Notes: generated from the letters alone by a model not told the origin. DNA of 64,000 nt from Oceanobacillus sp. CFH 90083 (GCF_009389585.1 NZ_VIYG01000007.1:1-64000); one strand, 5' to 3'. Shown: positions 17,801 through 26,579, counted from the stretch's first letter. Program-made: numbers and translations.

Positions 17801-18577
17801 TTATAATGCTTTAATAATCTTATGCTCATTTTTACTATAATAATAAATCATATAGACACTGATTGCTAAGCTGGCAACGAAAATAATGCCTAACCCGAGA
17901 AAGTCTGGTGTTTTATGATACATTAGAATATCACGGTAGGATGTTACCATAATAGCTATCGGGTTAACATCAACAAAGAAGCTATATTCAGGCGGTAAAC
18001 GGCCGCCTTCCCAAATAATTGGTGATGCGTAGAAAAAGAGCCTTGTCACATAGCTGAGTAAATTATCAATATCACGAACGAATACTGTAATATAGCCTAA
18101 TACAAGACCCAGCATCAATTGGAACGTCAGCTGTATTAAAATAAGAGCCGGTAAATAGATAACATGCCAATCCGGAAAAACGCCGTAAGCTAACAAAAAC
18201 AGCGCAATAACAATTAAGCCAAATCCAAAATTAAATAATTGCGTCATCGTAAAAGATATTGGAAATAATGATTTTGGCAGGTATACCTGATTAATTATCG
18301 AACTGTATCTTAAAATTGATTTGGATGAGGAATTCATGCTTGTCGATACCCATCTCCAAACAACTAAACCAATAACTAGGAATAATCCATAATTCTCTTC
18401 TCCACGCTGTAAGATAATAACGACTAAGAAATAAAATACGAGTACGTTTAGTAGCGGATCAAGCAGCCACCAGAAATAACCGAGATAGCTGTTTCGGTGC
18501 TCCGCCTTGAGTCCGGATTTCACGAGATAGAACAGTAAATCCTTTCTCCGTAAAATCTCTTGTATATAGTTTTTCAT
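17801..18577 (-). CDS. TagG-like polysaccharide/teichoic acid export permease
   Basis: 258 residues, taking the ATG at 18577 ten bases after AGGCGGTG because the N-terminus MKNYIQEILRRKDLLFYLVK is typical; an ATG at 18625 would add 16 residues. An amphipathic start and NSYLGYFWWLLDPLLN precede about six membrane segments, the ABC-2 permease layout of TagG, Wzm and RfbD. It lies 150 bases upstream of the tandem ATPase and in the same direction. Two copies with the fused ATPase would build the exporter. The permease family does not reveal the exact polymer; the surrounding ligases argue for something other than plain poly-glycerol phosphate. Confidence 0.85.
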   Translation of the reverse strand: MKNYIQEILRRKDLLFYLVKSGLKAEHRNSYLGYFWWLLDPLLNVLVFYFLVVIILQRGEENYGLFLVIGLVVWRWVSTSMNSSSKSILRYSSIINQVYLPKSLFPISFTMTQLFNFGFGLIVIALFLLAYGVFPDWHVIYLPALILIQLTFQLMLGLVLGYITVFVRDIDNLLSYVTRLFFYASPIIWEGGRLPPEYSFFVDVNPIAIMVTSYRDILMYHKTPDFLGLGIIFVASLAISVYMIYYYSKNEHKIIKAL

Positions 18578-18910
18578 TATAATTTGACACCGCCTAATTA
18601 TTTCAACACTTTCTATCGTGGACATACTTATGATTGTCCTTTCGGGAAAGTGATTTTTTCAATCCTATCTTGCTCCGGCTTCCTTATTAAAAGGTTTCCT
18701 GAGCTTAGTTGCTATTATACACTAAAATAATGTTGTTTTATAAAAATAGTATAAGTTGAATTAAAGGATTTCACTTATTCTGTTTGTGCAAGGAGTCATG
18801 TAGCTTTCCGGCAACCGCTCTGGCAAAACACTACGCTAGTGAATGCTTTTACTATCTATCCTGAAATATCAACTTTTTTAATCTGTTTTATAATATATAT
18901 TTAATATCCC
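18578..18910. other. 333-base gap upstream of tagG with repeat remnant
   Basis: No gene. ATTATA at 18714-18719 is a -10-like TATAAT on the minus strand, but I find no good -35, so a tagGH promoter here is only possible. The stretch 18781-18850 contains AAAACACTACGCTAGT, shared with the space at 15951. Confidence 0.4.
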
Positions 18911-19696
18911 CTACTTCTTCGCATTCCATTTTAATAAGTCCCCGAGAGAACGGGTTACGTAATGCGAGAAATAATATACTGCTTTGGGAAGGTTTTGCTG
19001 CTCTACTTCCCGGAATACATCCCAATTTCTTTTTGCTGCTTTCCATTTATTGCTGGAAATCGAGTTGCCGACTAATCGATATCTTGCTAATACTTCTGGT
19101 AGCCCATAAGCAAAATGACCATGTCTGGTGATTTCCAGCCAGAAAGCATAGTCCTGTCTGGTACGGATATTTACCATCCGCCGTTCGCCTATTCTTTCAC
19201 GATCCAGCATCACCGTCAGGCATCCGATGACACAGCGCTTCATTAAATCTTCATACATTACGGTTGCAGGAGCTGTGCTGATTGCACCGGTATCTGTACC
19301 GTCTTCATTCATACGTACATATTGTGTGAAGGAAAAGGCGACCCCATTATCCTGCATAAATGCAAGTTGTTTTTCTAATTTTTCGGGCAGCCATAGATCG
19401 TCGCTGTCTAAAAAGGCAAGATAGCGCCCCTTAGACTGATTCATTGCTGTGTTACGTGTTATTGCCGATCCTTGATTTTCTTCCAAAACCGTTAAGTGAA
19501 TACGACCATCTTTTTCGGCATAGCTTTTTACAATTTCTGCCGTACGATCTGTCGAGCAGTCATCAACAATAATCATTTCCCACTCCGAAAAAGTCTGTGC
19601 CTGTACCGATTCGATCGTTTCAGCAATAAATCGTTCGGAGTTATAGGTTGGCGTAATTACAGAGATTGTCGGTTTTTTATCTCCCAAATCATTCAC
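18911..19696 (-). CDS. TuaG-like glycosyltransferase family 2
   Basis: 261 residues from a GTG; a TTG nine bases later, six bases after AGGTG, is an equally good start. GT-A fold: ISVITPTYNSERFIAETIESV (about 10-30), MIIVDDCSTDRTAEIV, and LAFLDSDDLWLPEKLEKQL carrying the DxD motif. The whole resembles TuaG of the B. subtilis teichuronic acid operon, which makes a lipid-linked uronic-acid polymer. None of the other tua genes is obvious nearby, so TuaG here is a family likeness. It forms a run with two GT4 genes upstream (16- and 31-base spacing) and probably shares their transcript. Confidence 0.75.
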   Translation of the reverse strand: MNDLGDKKPTISVITPTYNSERFIAETIESVQAQTFSEWEMIIVDDCSTDRTAEIVKSYAEKDGRIHLTVLEENQGSAITRNTAMNQSKGRYLAFLDSDDLWLPEKLEKQLAFMQDNGVAFSFTQYVRMNEDGTDTGAISTAPATVMYEDLMKRCVIGCLTVMLDRERIGERRMVNIRTRQDYAFWLEITRHGHFAYGLPEVLARYRLVGNSISSNKWKAAKRNWDVFREVEQQNLPKAVYYFSHYVTRSLGDLLKWNAKK

Positions 19697-19711
19697 CTAC
19701 TTCATTTCGTC

Positions 19712-20836
19712 CTATTCATTCAATAAGCGCTGATAAATAGTAATCAGTTTTTCTTCTTCTGTTCCCCAATTCAGTTGTTTCTGGACAGCTTTTTTCCCGT
19801 TTTCGCCCATTTGTCTGGCAGCTTCCGGGTTATTTCTTAAATAATCCAATGCCTGCTTTATTTCCTGATCATTATGCGGGTCTACGGTGATACCACATTG
19901 ATGCTTATCAATAAAGTTCTTCCAGACAGGAAAATTCGAACAAATAATTGGAATACCGGCATTCATATACTCAAAGAACTTCGTTAATTCTTTCTTCATA
20001 TAATGCTCTGTTTCCGGAAAAATCGCAACCCCTGCTAACCAATTATGATTCAAATAAGCCTGTTCAATTTCTTCCTTGGGAATATATTGATTCACACCTT
20101 TAATATGAACCCGGTCTGATTGCTCTTTGGCAATCCGATAAATTTCATCTGCAAATTCCGTTGAGCATTTACCGATATAATTCATCGTAATATTCTCATC
20201 TATTAAAGGCAATTTTGCATGCAGAAATGCACCACGCACATCTGTTACATTGCCTGTATAAATTAATTTATCTTCTATTATCCCTTCACGCTGATGCTCT
20301 AAAAATGCGGTATTTACCATTGGATAATTTAAAATGCATTCTCCATCCGGATAAATATCCTTGTAATATTTCTCAGCAAGGATTAATTCCATCCTTTTTG
20401 CGAAAAACTGTTCCATTTTCTTATATGCCTTCGCAACCAATCTTCGGATAGGTTGCGGTAAATATTCTTTTTGCAGCATGCTTGTGATGTAGTCTTCATG
20501 AATATCATAAATCACATGATTCCGGCTGTTTTTAAGCAGCCATCCGATTGGCAGCAGTTCCGGGTCATGAAAATGATACACATCGGCATTTAGTTTTTTT
20601 GCCTGTTTATAAAGCGTCCAGGCACCCTTGGTCATGCGCTCCCATCTGCTTGTATAATCCTTGATGACAATATGCTTAATGCCACTTTCCTTATCTATAC
20701 CCGCTTCCGTTTCCTTGGCAATCAGGTATACGTCGAATCCAGCTTTTTTTAATGATTTACATTCCTTATGATAAATTCTCGGATCATGAGGATGATGCAC
20801 TGTTGTTAAATGAACAACACGTTTTTTTTCATTCAT
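19712..20836 (-). CDS. Glycosyltransferase family 4 (GT-B fold)
   Basis: 374 residues, ATG after GAGAGGAC. The N-terminal half starts with VVHLTTVHHPHDPRIYHKECKSL and has VYHFHDPELLPIGWLLK. The C-terminal nucleotide-sugar domain includes ELTKFFEYMNAGIPIICSNFP near 280-300, the E-x7-E region of GT4 retaining transferases. No membrane segment. It lies between the TuaG-like gene and another GT4 gene and should act on the same lipid-linked polymer. The sugar is not predictable. Confidence 0.8.
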   Translation of the reverse strand: MNEKKRVVHLTTVHHPHDPRIYHKECKSLKKAGFDVYLIAKETEAGIDKESGIKHIVIKDYTSRWERMTKGAWTLYKQAKKLNADVYHFHDPELLPIGWLLKNSRNHVIYDIHEDYITSMLQKEYLPQPIRRLVAKAYKKMEQFFAKRMELILAEKYYKDIYPDGECILNYPMVNTAFLEHQREGIIEDKLIYTGNVTDVRGAFLHAKLPLIDENITMNYIGKCSTEFADEIYRIAKEQSDRVHIKGVNQYIPKEEIEQAYLNHNWLAGVAIFPETEHYMKKELTKFFEYMNAGIPIICSNFPVWKNFIDKHQCGITVDPHNDQEIKQALDYLRNNPEAARQMGENGKKAVQKQLNWGTEEEKLITIYQRLLNE

Positions 20837-20867
20837 CGGAGCTGTCCTCTCTATTTATTATTCATCA

Positions 20868-21989
20868 TTATTGGTCAATCGTTTGATTAAAGAGCTTCTC
20901 ATATTCTTTGACGATCTTATCTGCACGGAAGGATACGGCTCGCTCCCATCCTTTTTCCGTTACCTGGCTTCTTTTTTCGTCATCCCAATTTAGGACATCT
21001 TCCATTCGTGCAGCAAGTGCATCTGGGTCTCCAACTGGTGTCACCACACCATATTTACCGTTGTCCAGAACTTCTGCAGCACCCGGTCTGGCATCAGTGG
21101 AGATAATAGGAATTCTGGTGGCTAGCGCCTCTGTCAGCACATGCCCAAATCCTTCTCTTTTTGAGGATAATACGAAAATGTCCGCCTTATTAAAATAAGC
21201 ATATGGATTTTCCTGAAAGCCTACAAAAAATACATTTCCCTCTAAATTTAATGCTTTTACTTGTTTTTTCAGCTTTTGTTCAAGCTCTCCCTCACCAAGA
21301 ATAACAAGGTTGGCCGGGATGTTCTTGTTTAATTTCGCAAAAGCACTGATTAACGTCGCCTGGTCTTTATCATCTACCAGACGCCCTGCTGTAATAATCA
21401 CTTTTTTTCCGGGGGTAAATATAGATTGATGCTCCTCGGCAATTTTGCCTTGCTTCTTCATCGCTTCTATATTTCCTACATCGACCGGGTTATAGATAAC
21501 CTCTATTTTTTTGGGATTTACTTTGTAGTTGTGAATGATATTTTGTCTTACTCCTTCAGACAGGGCAACGACTTTTTTAGAGAATCGATAAGCTAATCCA
21601 TATAATTTCAATTTTGCATTAAACTTTCCTTCTGTTCCTAATAACGCTGCTTCCCGAACAATATTTTTCGCGTTATGACCGGATAACAGTCTTGCTGCAA
21701 TCGCAATGAGGTTATAGTTAGGGATGGTACTGAATATAATGTCGGGCTTTTCCTTTTTAATTATTTTGGAAAAGGGGATAATCCCCGAGCGCAGTCTTCT
21801 GGTCGGCAGCTTGATAAAGGAGATTTCTTTTTTTAAGTATTTTTCATAATCTCCATCATAATTCAAAGTAATTAATGTCGGCTCAAACTGCTCTAAATCG
21901 ATGTTATTTAATAGATTGAGCATCGTTCTCGCCGCACCGCCAGACCCCAGCTGATATATAAAGAAAAATATTTTTTTCTTCTCCCCCAT
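20868..21989 (-). CDS. Glycosyltransferase family 4 (GT-B fold)
   Basis: 373 residues from the ATG nine bases after AGAGGA; an ATG nine bases upstream abuts that site. The N-terminus has FFFIYQLGSGGAARTMLNLL, the loop that receives the acceptor, and the C-terminal domain has ITAGRLVDDKDQATLISAF and FVLSSKREGFGHVLTEAL with the E-x7-E motif. This layout is typical of transferases adding hexosamines or hexoses to undecaprenyl-diphosphate glycans. It appears to be the first gene of a minus-strand run, since a terminator separates it from galU upstream. Confidence 0.8.
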   Translation of the reverse strand: MGEKKKIFFFIYQLGSGGAARTMLNLLNNIDLEQFEPTLITLNYDGDYEKYLKKEISFIKLPTRRLRSGIIPFSKIIKKEKPDIIFSTIPNYNLIAIAARLLSGHNAKNIVREAALLGTEGKFNAKLKLYGLAYRFSKKVVALSEGVRQNIIHNYKVNPKKIEVIYNPVDVGNIEAMKKQGKIAEEHQSIFTPGKKVIITAGRLVDDKDQATLISAFAKLNKNIPANLVILGEGELEQKLKKQVKALNLEGNVFFVGFQENPYAYFNKADIFVLSSKREGFGHVLTEALATRIPIISTDARPGAAEVLDNGKYGVVTPVGDPDALAARMEDVLNWDDEKRSQVTEKGWERAVSFRADKIVKEYEKLFNQTIDQ

Positions 21990-22117
21990 GATTTTCATTC
22001 CTCTGCAAAGTAATTTGTCGATATTTTACCCAGAAGCATTATAACATAGGGGTAAGGATAAATAAATTTTCGACAGTGACTATTTTATGAAAAAAAGCTT
22101 GCTGGCGCTTGTTGAAA

Positions 22118-22158
22118 TAATAAAAATGAAACAAAGGAATGAAGGGCTTTGTTTCATT
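22118..22158 (-). terminator. Terminator downstream of galU
   Basis: AATGAAACAAAG (22125-22136) pairs perfectly with CTTTGTTTCATT (22147-22158). On the minus strand the second arm runs into CATTTTTATTATT, a good T-rich tail. Confidence 0.75.
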
Positions 22159-22271
22159 AGAAGTGATGGCTTATGGAGTTTGTAAATTTAGATCTATTGT
22201 TCTTAACTTTATTTTCAATGGTTAATCTAACTTGATTAATCACTCATTTTTTTGATTTTCAAACAAGAATG

Positions 22272-22292
22272 CAGACCTCTGTCCAGTCTGCC
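22272..22292 (-). terminator. Small hairpin just after galU
   Basis: GCAGAC pairs with GTCTGC nine bases past the galU stop, followed on the minus strand by ATTCTTGTTT. It is a weaker, first terminator before the one at 22118. Confidence 0.4.
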
Positions 22293-22300
22293 TCCTCTTC

Positions 22301-23182
22301 TTATTGTTCTTCCTCTATTTTCGCTTTCATATACTTCAGCACACTCGCTTTTAAATCCGGTCTTTCCAGGGCAAAGTCAATCGTTGCTTCAATAAAGCCA
22401 AATTTGTTGCCTACGTCGTAACGCTTGCCTTCAAAGTTATATGCAACAATCTCCTGCGTCTGATTAAGTTGCTTTAATGCATCTGTCAGTTGAATTTCAT
22501 TATCCTTGCCAGGTGCAAGTGTTTCTAAAATCGGGAAGATTTCCGGTGTCAAAATATATCTGCCCATAATAGCCAGGTTGGACGGGGCCTCTCCTGCGTT
22601 CGGTTTTTCAACAAGATCATGTACAAAACTGGTTCTGCCTGCCATTTCATCCTTGTTTTCAGGATCAATGATTCCGTATTTTGATACATTTTCCCATGGA
22701 ACGGAATGAGCTCCAATTACAGCTGTGTGGTGCTCCTCATAAACATCAATCAGCTGCTTTAAACATGGCTTTTCTGATACAACAATATCATCACCAAGTA
22801 AGACAGCAAACGGATCATTTCCAATAAATGTACTTGCACAGCCAATCGCATGCCCGAGACCAAGCGGTTCTTTTTGGCGGATATAATGAATGTTTGCTAG
22901 TTTAGAGATGCTTCTGACCTCTTCTAATGTTTTCAGATCCTGTTTCTGCTCTAATTTTTCTTCCAGTTCATATGATTTATCAAAATGATCCTCTATGGCA
23001 CGCTTGCCTCTCCCGGAAATAATCATGATATCTTCTATTCCTGAGGCCACTGCTTCCTCAATAATATATTGAATCGTCGGTTTATCTACAATTGGAAGCA
23101 TTTCCTTTGGCTGCGCCTTTGTCGCCGGTAAAAATCTGGTTCCCAGACCTGCTGCGGGAATAATTGCTTTTTTGACTGTCAT
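22301..23182 (-). CDS. galU: UTP--glucose-1-phosphate uridylyltransferase
   Basis: 293 residues, the usual length of GalU/GtaB, ATG after GGAGG. It makes UDP-glucose from UTP and glucose-1-phosphate. Visible motifs are the nucleotide-binding [24 protein letters not shown] at the start, VLLGDD near 128, the sugar-phosphate-binding region around VEKP, and [11 protein letters not shown] near 258. UDP-glucose feeds glycolipid and teichoic-acid glucosylation and, through a dehydrogenase, UDP-glucuronate. Here it is divergent from a nucleotide-sugar dehydrogenase with 204 bases between, and that gap holds long inverted repeats that may control both. Confidence 0.93.
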   Translation of the reverse strand: MTVKKAIIPAAGLGTRFLPATKAQPKEMLPIVDKPTIQYIIEEAVASGIEDIMIISGRGKRAIEDHFDKSYELEEKLEQKQDLKTLEEVRSISKLANIHYIRQKEPLGLGHAIGCASTFIGNDPFAVLLGDDIVVSEKPCLKQLIDVYEEHHTAVIGAHSVPWENVSKYGIIDPENKDEMAGRTSFVHDLVEKPNAGEAPSNLAIMGRYILTPEIFPILETLAPGKDNEIQLTDALKQLNQTQEIVAYNFEGKRYDVGNKFGFIEATIDFALERPDLKASVLKYMKAKIEEEQ

Positions 23183-23289
23183 ATCGTTCGCCTCCAGTGT
23201 GTTTTGTTGATATAAATGGCATCGTTACAATAAGGCTGGCTACCAATTACTATACATCTAAAATAGATAAATGTATAATATGGAACAAG

Positions 23290-23349
23290 TAATACATTGT
23301 ATATTATGAAATATAAAATGTATTGTATAATATGTAATATACAATACAT
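23290..23349. promoter_or_regulatory. Inverted-repeat operator in the galU/dehydrogenase divergent promoter
   Basis: ATGTATTGTATA (23318-23329) and TATACAATACAT (23338-23349) form a perfect 12-bp inverted repeat with an 8-base centre. AATACATTGTATATTAT (23291-23307) is a related third site. A TATAAT at 23326-23331 lies inside the repeat and could be the -10 of the dehydrogenase gene. The layout suggests a dimeric regulator overlapping the promoter, though AT-rich composition makes some pairing expected. Confidence 0.5.
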
Positions 23350-23386
23350 GACATGCATTTACATTTGAAAAAGGCAGGCTAAATAA

Positions 23387-24697
23387 ATGAATCTATTTCA
23401 ACAAATTCAAGATAAACAAGCAAAAATTTCCGTCATTGGTCTGGGTTATGTAGGACTGCCCCTTGCCGTGGAGTTAGCAAAAAAATATGATGTGGTCGGT
23501 TTTGATCTTAATGAAGCAAAGGTACAGCAATATATAAATGGGATTGATGTTACAGAGGAAGTCGGCAGTGAGGCTTTAAAGGAAACCTCCTTAGTATTTA
23601 CAAGTGCGCCAAGTGATATCAGTGATTGTACATTTCATATTGTCGCTGTGCCGACACCGATTAATTCCGATAAAACACCGAACTTAAAACCTGTGATTTC
23701 AGCAAGCGAAACAGTTGGACAACACCTTTCTAAAGATTCTATTGTCGTTTATGAATCAACTGTATATCCCGGGACAACGGAAGAAGTTTGTATTCCTATT
23801 TTGGAGGAGAAATCTAACTTGGAATTCGGGAAGGATTTCAAAGTGGGTTATTCTCCAGAACGGATTAACCCGGGTGATAAGGTGAATACACTTGTCACAA
23901 TTCAAAAAATTGTCTCTGGCTCGGACGAAGAAGCATTAAAAGAAATCTCTGCTTTATATGGTTCGATCATTCAAGCCGGTGTCTTTGAAGCAAAATCTAT
24001 TAAGGTTGCAGAGGCTGCCAAGGTAATTGAAAATTCACAGCGTGATATTAATATCGCTTTTATGAATGAGCTTTCGATGGTCTTTAATAAGATGGATATT
24101 GATACGAAGGACGTTCTCGAAGCGGCCGGAACAAAATGGAACTTTTTAAAGTTTACTCCCGGCTTGGTTGGTGGACACTGTATCGGTGTAGATCCTTATT
24201 ATTTCACTTATAAGGCAGAACAGCTCGGTTATCATTCACAGATTATTTTAGCAGGCAGAAAAATCAATGATGATATGGGCAGATACATTGCCAGCAGTAT
24301 CATTAAGAAAATGATTAAGTCAAAGCTTCAGGTGGATGGTGCGCGTGTTGCCATTCTTGGACTGACGTTTAAAGAAAATGTGGCGGATGTGCGTAATACG
24401 AAGGTCAATGATATTGTCAATGAGCTGACAGAATATGGTGTAAATGTGCTTGTCCACGATCCAAAGGCAGAGCCTGAAGAAGTTAAGGAAGTTTTCGGAT
24501 TCGAATTGGTTCAAGATAATGAACTAAAAGATCTGGATGCAGTTGTGTTAGCTGTCCCGCATCAGGAATACAGTAAATACGGTCCAAGCGACTTCCTGCC
24601 GATGTACAGAACAGAGGATAAAGTATTTATTGATATCAAAGGCGCTTACGGCAGAGAAGCTTTAGAAGCAGAAGGGTTTAATTACTGGAGTTTATAA
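23387..24697 (+). CDS. Nucleotide-sugar 6-dehydrogenase (TviB/WbpO type)
   Basis: 436 residues, ATG after an A-rich AAGG site. It oxidises the C6 of a UDP-sugar to a uronic acid with two NAD+. The Rossmann motif is VIGLGYVGLPLAVELAKKYDVVGFD (17-42), and the catalytic cysteine lies in PGLVGGHCIGVDPYYF (about 258-273). That last sequence and YHSQIILAGRKIND are typical of UDP-N-acetylhexosamine dehydrogenases such as TviB, WbpO and CapL, more than of UDP-glucose dehydrogenase Ugd. UDP-GlcNAcA or UDP-GalNAcA is therefore the likeliest product, with UDP-GlcA as the alternative. It should provide the acidic sugar for the polymer made by the adjoining transferases, and a carboxylate that an ATP-grasp enzyme could amidate. 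Confidence 0.85.
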   Translation: MNLFQQIQDKQAKISVIGLGYVGLPLAVELAKKYDVVGFDLNEAKVQQYINGIDVTEEVGSEALKETSLVFTSAPSDISDCTFHIVAVPTPINSDKTPNLKPVISASETVGQHLSKDSIVVYESTVYPGTTEEVCIPILEEKSNLEFGKDFKVGYSPERINPGDKVNTLVTIQKIVSGSDEEALKEISALYGSIIQAGVFEAKSIKVAEAAKVIENSQRDINIAFMNELSMVFNKMDIDTKDVLEAAGTKWNFLKFTPGLVGGHCIGVDPYYFTYKAEQLGYHSQIILAGRKINDDMGRYIASSIIKKMIKSKLQVDGARVAILGLTFKENVADVRNTKVNDIVNELTEYGVNVLVHDPKAEPEEVKEVFGFELVQDNELKDLDAVVLAVPHQEYSKYGPSDFLPMYRTEDKVFIDIKGAYGREALEAEGFNYWSL

Positions 24698-24713
24698 TAC
24701 AAAAACTTATAAT

Positions 24714-24756
24714 AAAAAAAAGCAGTGACATGCACAACTCAGTCACTGCTTTTTCT
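24714..24756. terminator. Bidirectional terminator overlapping the end of tagO
   Basis: AGCAGTGAC (24721-24729) pairs with GTCACTGCT (24742-24750), flanked by A and T runs on both sides. It serves the dehydrogenase gene on plus and tagO on minus; the tagO stop codon (24739-24741) lies at the edge of the loop and right arm. Confidence 0.85.
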
Positions 24757-25848
24757 TGATTTCTTTCTTCTCTTAAACGGCCTAAAGATAAATGCCTTTA
24801 TCCGCCGGAGCATGGTTACAATAGGCCTTTTCCCACCCATCACAAGCCCGGCGAGTTCAGCAAATATATGCAGCAGAACGATCATCACAGCTGTAAAGAC
24901 AAGCGAAATTGCCAGATCCGCTTCAGAAAAGAGAATTCCTATCACCCCAAACAGTGCACTGAACAGGTAAATAATGACAACTGTTTTTCGGTGACTGTAG
25001 CCGGAATCAATTAATTGATAATGAATATGGCGGCGGTCTGCTGTCATGATACTTTCCTTATTATATAAGCGGCGAATCATCGCCACCAGCGTATCAAAAA
25101 TAGGCACTGCAAGAATCACAATGGGAATAATAAAGCTAAAGAAGGTAATGTTTTTAAACAAACCTAAGATAGAAATAATGGCAATGATATACCCCAGCAG
25201 ATTCGACCCGGTGTCGCCCATATATATCTTGGCGGGGTAAAAATTATGATATAAAAAACCAATATTTGCGCCAATAAAGGTAATACATAAGTAAGCAACC
25301 AGCACTTGCGTGTCCACAATCGCCATCGCAAAGATACTGATCATGGCAATCGTTGTTACCCCGGTGGCCAACCCGTCTAATCCATCAATTAGATTGATCG
25401 CATTGGTAATCCCAATAATCCAAAAGAAGGTAAGTATCGGTCCTAAAAAACCAAGTTCAACGACACCCAAGAGCGGAATTGTAATGCGTTCGATTACTAA
25501 GCCTGCATAAATAAGCAAGCTTGCAGCAACAATTTGGCCGGATAATTTAATAAGTGGACGGATCGTATATTTATCATCCAATGCTCCGGTAATTAAAATA
25601 ATAAGCGAGCCGATCAGAATTTCGTCTATAAAGATATGTCTCGGCTGCAAATAAAGCATACCTAATAGAGCACCGGCAAAGATGGCCAGCCCGCCCAATC
25701 TTGGTGTGACATTTTGATGTATTTTCCGATGATTCGGTTTATCCATTGCTCCTATTTTCACTGCCAGCTTTTTCACCGGGAACGTAACCAGTAATGCTGT
25801 AATAGCAGAAATAAAAAAGGCTATCGTTAAATCTACATAGTTAAGCAT
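24739..25848 (-). CDS. tagO: Undecaprenyl-phosphate GlcNAc-1-phosphate transferase
   Basis: 369 residues, ATG six bases after AGGAG. It transfers GlcNAc-1-phosphate from UDP-GlcNAc to undecaprenyl phosphate, the first step of wall teichoic acid and teichuronic acid synthesis. Ten or eleven membrane segments are visible. Family motifs are MDKPNHRKIH near 35 (cytosolic loop), NAINLIDGLDGLATG near 150 with catalytic aspartates, MGDTGSNLLGY near 210, and the C-terminal histidine cluster RRHIHYQLI near 278. It makes the lipid-linked start for whatever the transferases in 10-22 kb build. The cytoplasmic tail ends in a basic stretch (FKRRKKSRKSSD). Confidence 0.92.
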   Translation of the reverse strand: MLNYVDLTIAFFISAITALLVTFPVKKLAVKIGAMDKPNHRKIHQNVTPRLGGLAIFAGALLGMLYLQPRHIFIDEILIGSLIILITGALDDKYTIRPLIKLSGQIVAASLLIYAGLVIERITIPLLGVVELGFLGPILTFFWIIGITNAINLIDGLDGLATGVTTIAMISIFAMAIVDTQVLVAYLCITFIGANIGFLYHNFYPAKIYMGDTGSNLLGYIIAIISILGLFKNITFFSFIIPIVILAVPIFDTLVAMIRRLYNKESIMTADRRHIHYQLIDSGYSHRKTVVIIYLFSALFGVIGILFSEADLAISLVFTAVMIVLLHIFAELAGLVMGGKRPIVTMLRRIKAFIFRPFKRRKKSRKSSD

Positions 25849-26165
25849 AGTATTCTCCTAAAAATTACAATTCACATACTCTAAAAATTTCAGCTCCCGC
25901 TCGATCAGAAGCAGTAAGGCAAATAGGGTGACTCGCTCATTCTATTTCCATAATATCTCCCTAGTTTCGACATTATTTACTGTCGGTTTCTTTAAATTAT
26001 ATAGGACTCTTCATAGATTGCGCAATGATTTATCCGATTATTCTTTTGGAAACTTTCATAACAGGGTTTCCGCTGATGAGATACAGGTTAAATAAGACTT
26101 TTATTCATGTTGGGGTTATGATACATTCATTATTAAATAAATGTTTGAAAAGGAGATGCTTTCCT
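25849..26165. other. Intergenic gap between tagO and a small membrane protein
   Basis: About 317 bases with divergent genes on both sides; both promoters should lie here. I see no repeat or hairpin that stands out and could not fix either promoter. Confidence 0.4.
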
Positions 26166-26579
26166 ATGCACTTGTATATCTTTGTACTAGCCGCTGTTAT
26201 TGCTACATTGGGAACCATCCGTATATTCCGTTCGACCTTGGATAATATGCTTACGGAGCCTGAAAAGCTTCCGAAGTATATGTCTGACTTTTTTATGAAG
26301 ATTGCTTTGGTCGAGGTTTTACCTATTGCTATGCTGATACTTGGCTTCGTTTTTTCATCAGAAGAACAGCTGGTCATGTCTGATGCTTACATTCCTATTG
26401 CTATCATTGTTATTTTCATTACTTTTAGTATGTTTTATATTTTCTCTCAACGCTCTCCTGCCGGTAACGTTGAACAAGATATGAAGCAGCGTATCCAAAT
26501 GTTGATATTCCTTACCTTGGCTTTTGCAAATGCAATTCCTTTTATGGCAATTGTTTTTATACTGTTGTCAGTTATTTAA
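26166..26579 (+). CDS. Orphan four-helix membrane protein resembling ATP-synthase subunit c
   Basis: 137 residues from the ATG at 26166, 11 bases after AAAGGAG; the frame is open further upstream but without a ribosome binding site. Four membrane segments are visible at about 2-22, 42-62, 72-92 and 112-136. The second reads KIALVEVLPIAMLILGF, very like helix 2 of F-type subunit c (GVALVEALPIIAVVIAF), including the ion-binding Glu. The fourth, TLAFANAIPFMAIVFIL, looks like the same helix with Asn in place of Glu. So it may be a duplicated c-type proteolipid, as in V-type 16-kDa subunits but with the Glu in the first half. No other ATPase gene is near. The function is unknown; chance likeness of hydrophobic helices is the main alternative. 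Confidence 0.6.
   Translation: MHLYIFVLAAVIATLGTIRIFRSTLDNMLTEPEKLPKYMSDFFMKIALVEVLPIAMLILGFVFSSEEQLVMSDAYIPIAIIVIFITFSMFYIFSQRSPAGNVEQDMKQRIQMLIFLTLAFANAIPFMAIVFILLSVI

Noticed and set aside
18911-24697. A complete teichuronic acid (tua) operon
   Set aside because: Only a TuaG-like transferase and generic GT4, galU and dehydrogenase genes are recognisable; no TuaB, TuaE or TuaF counterparts are seen in the window.
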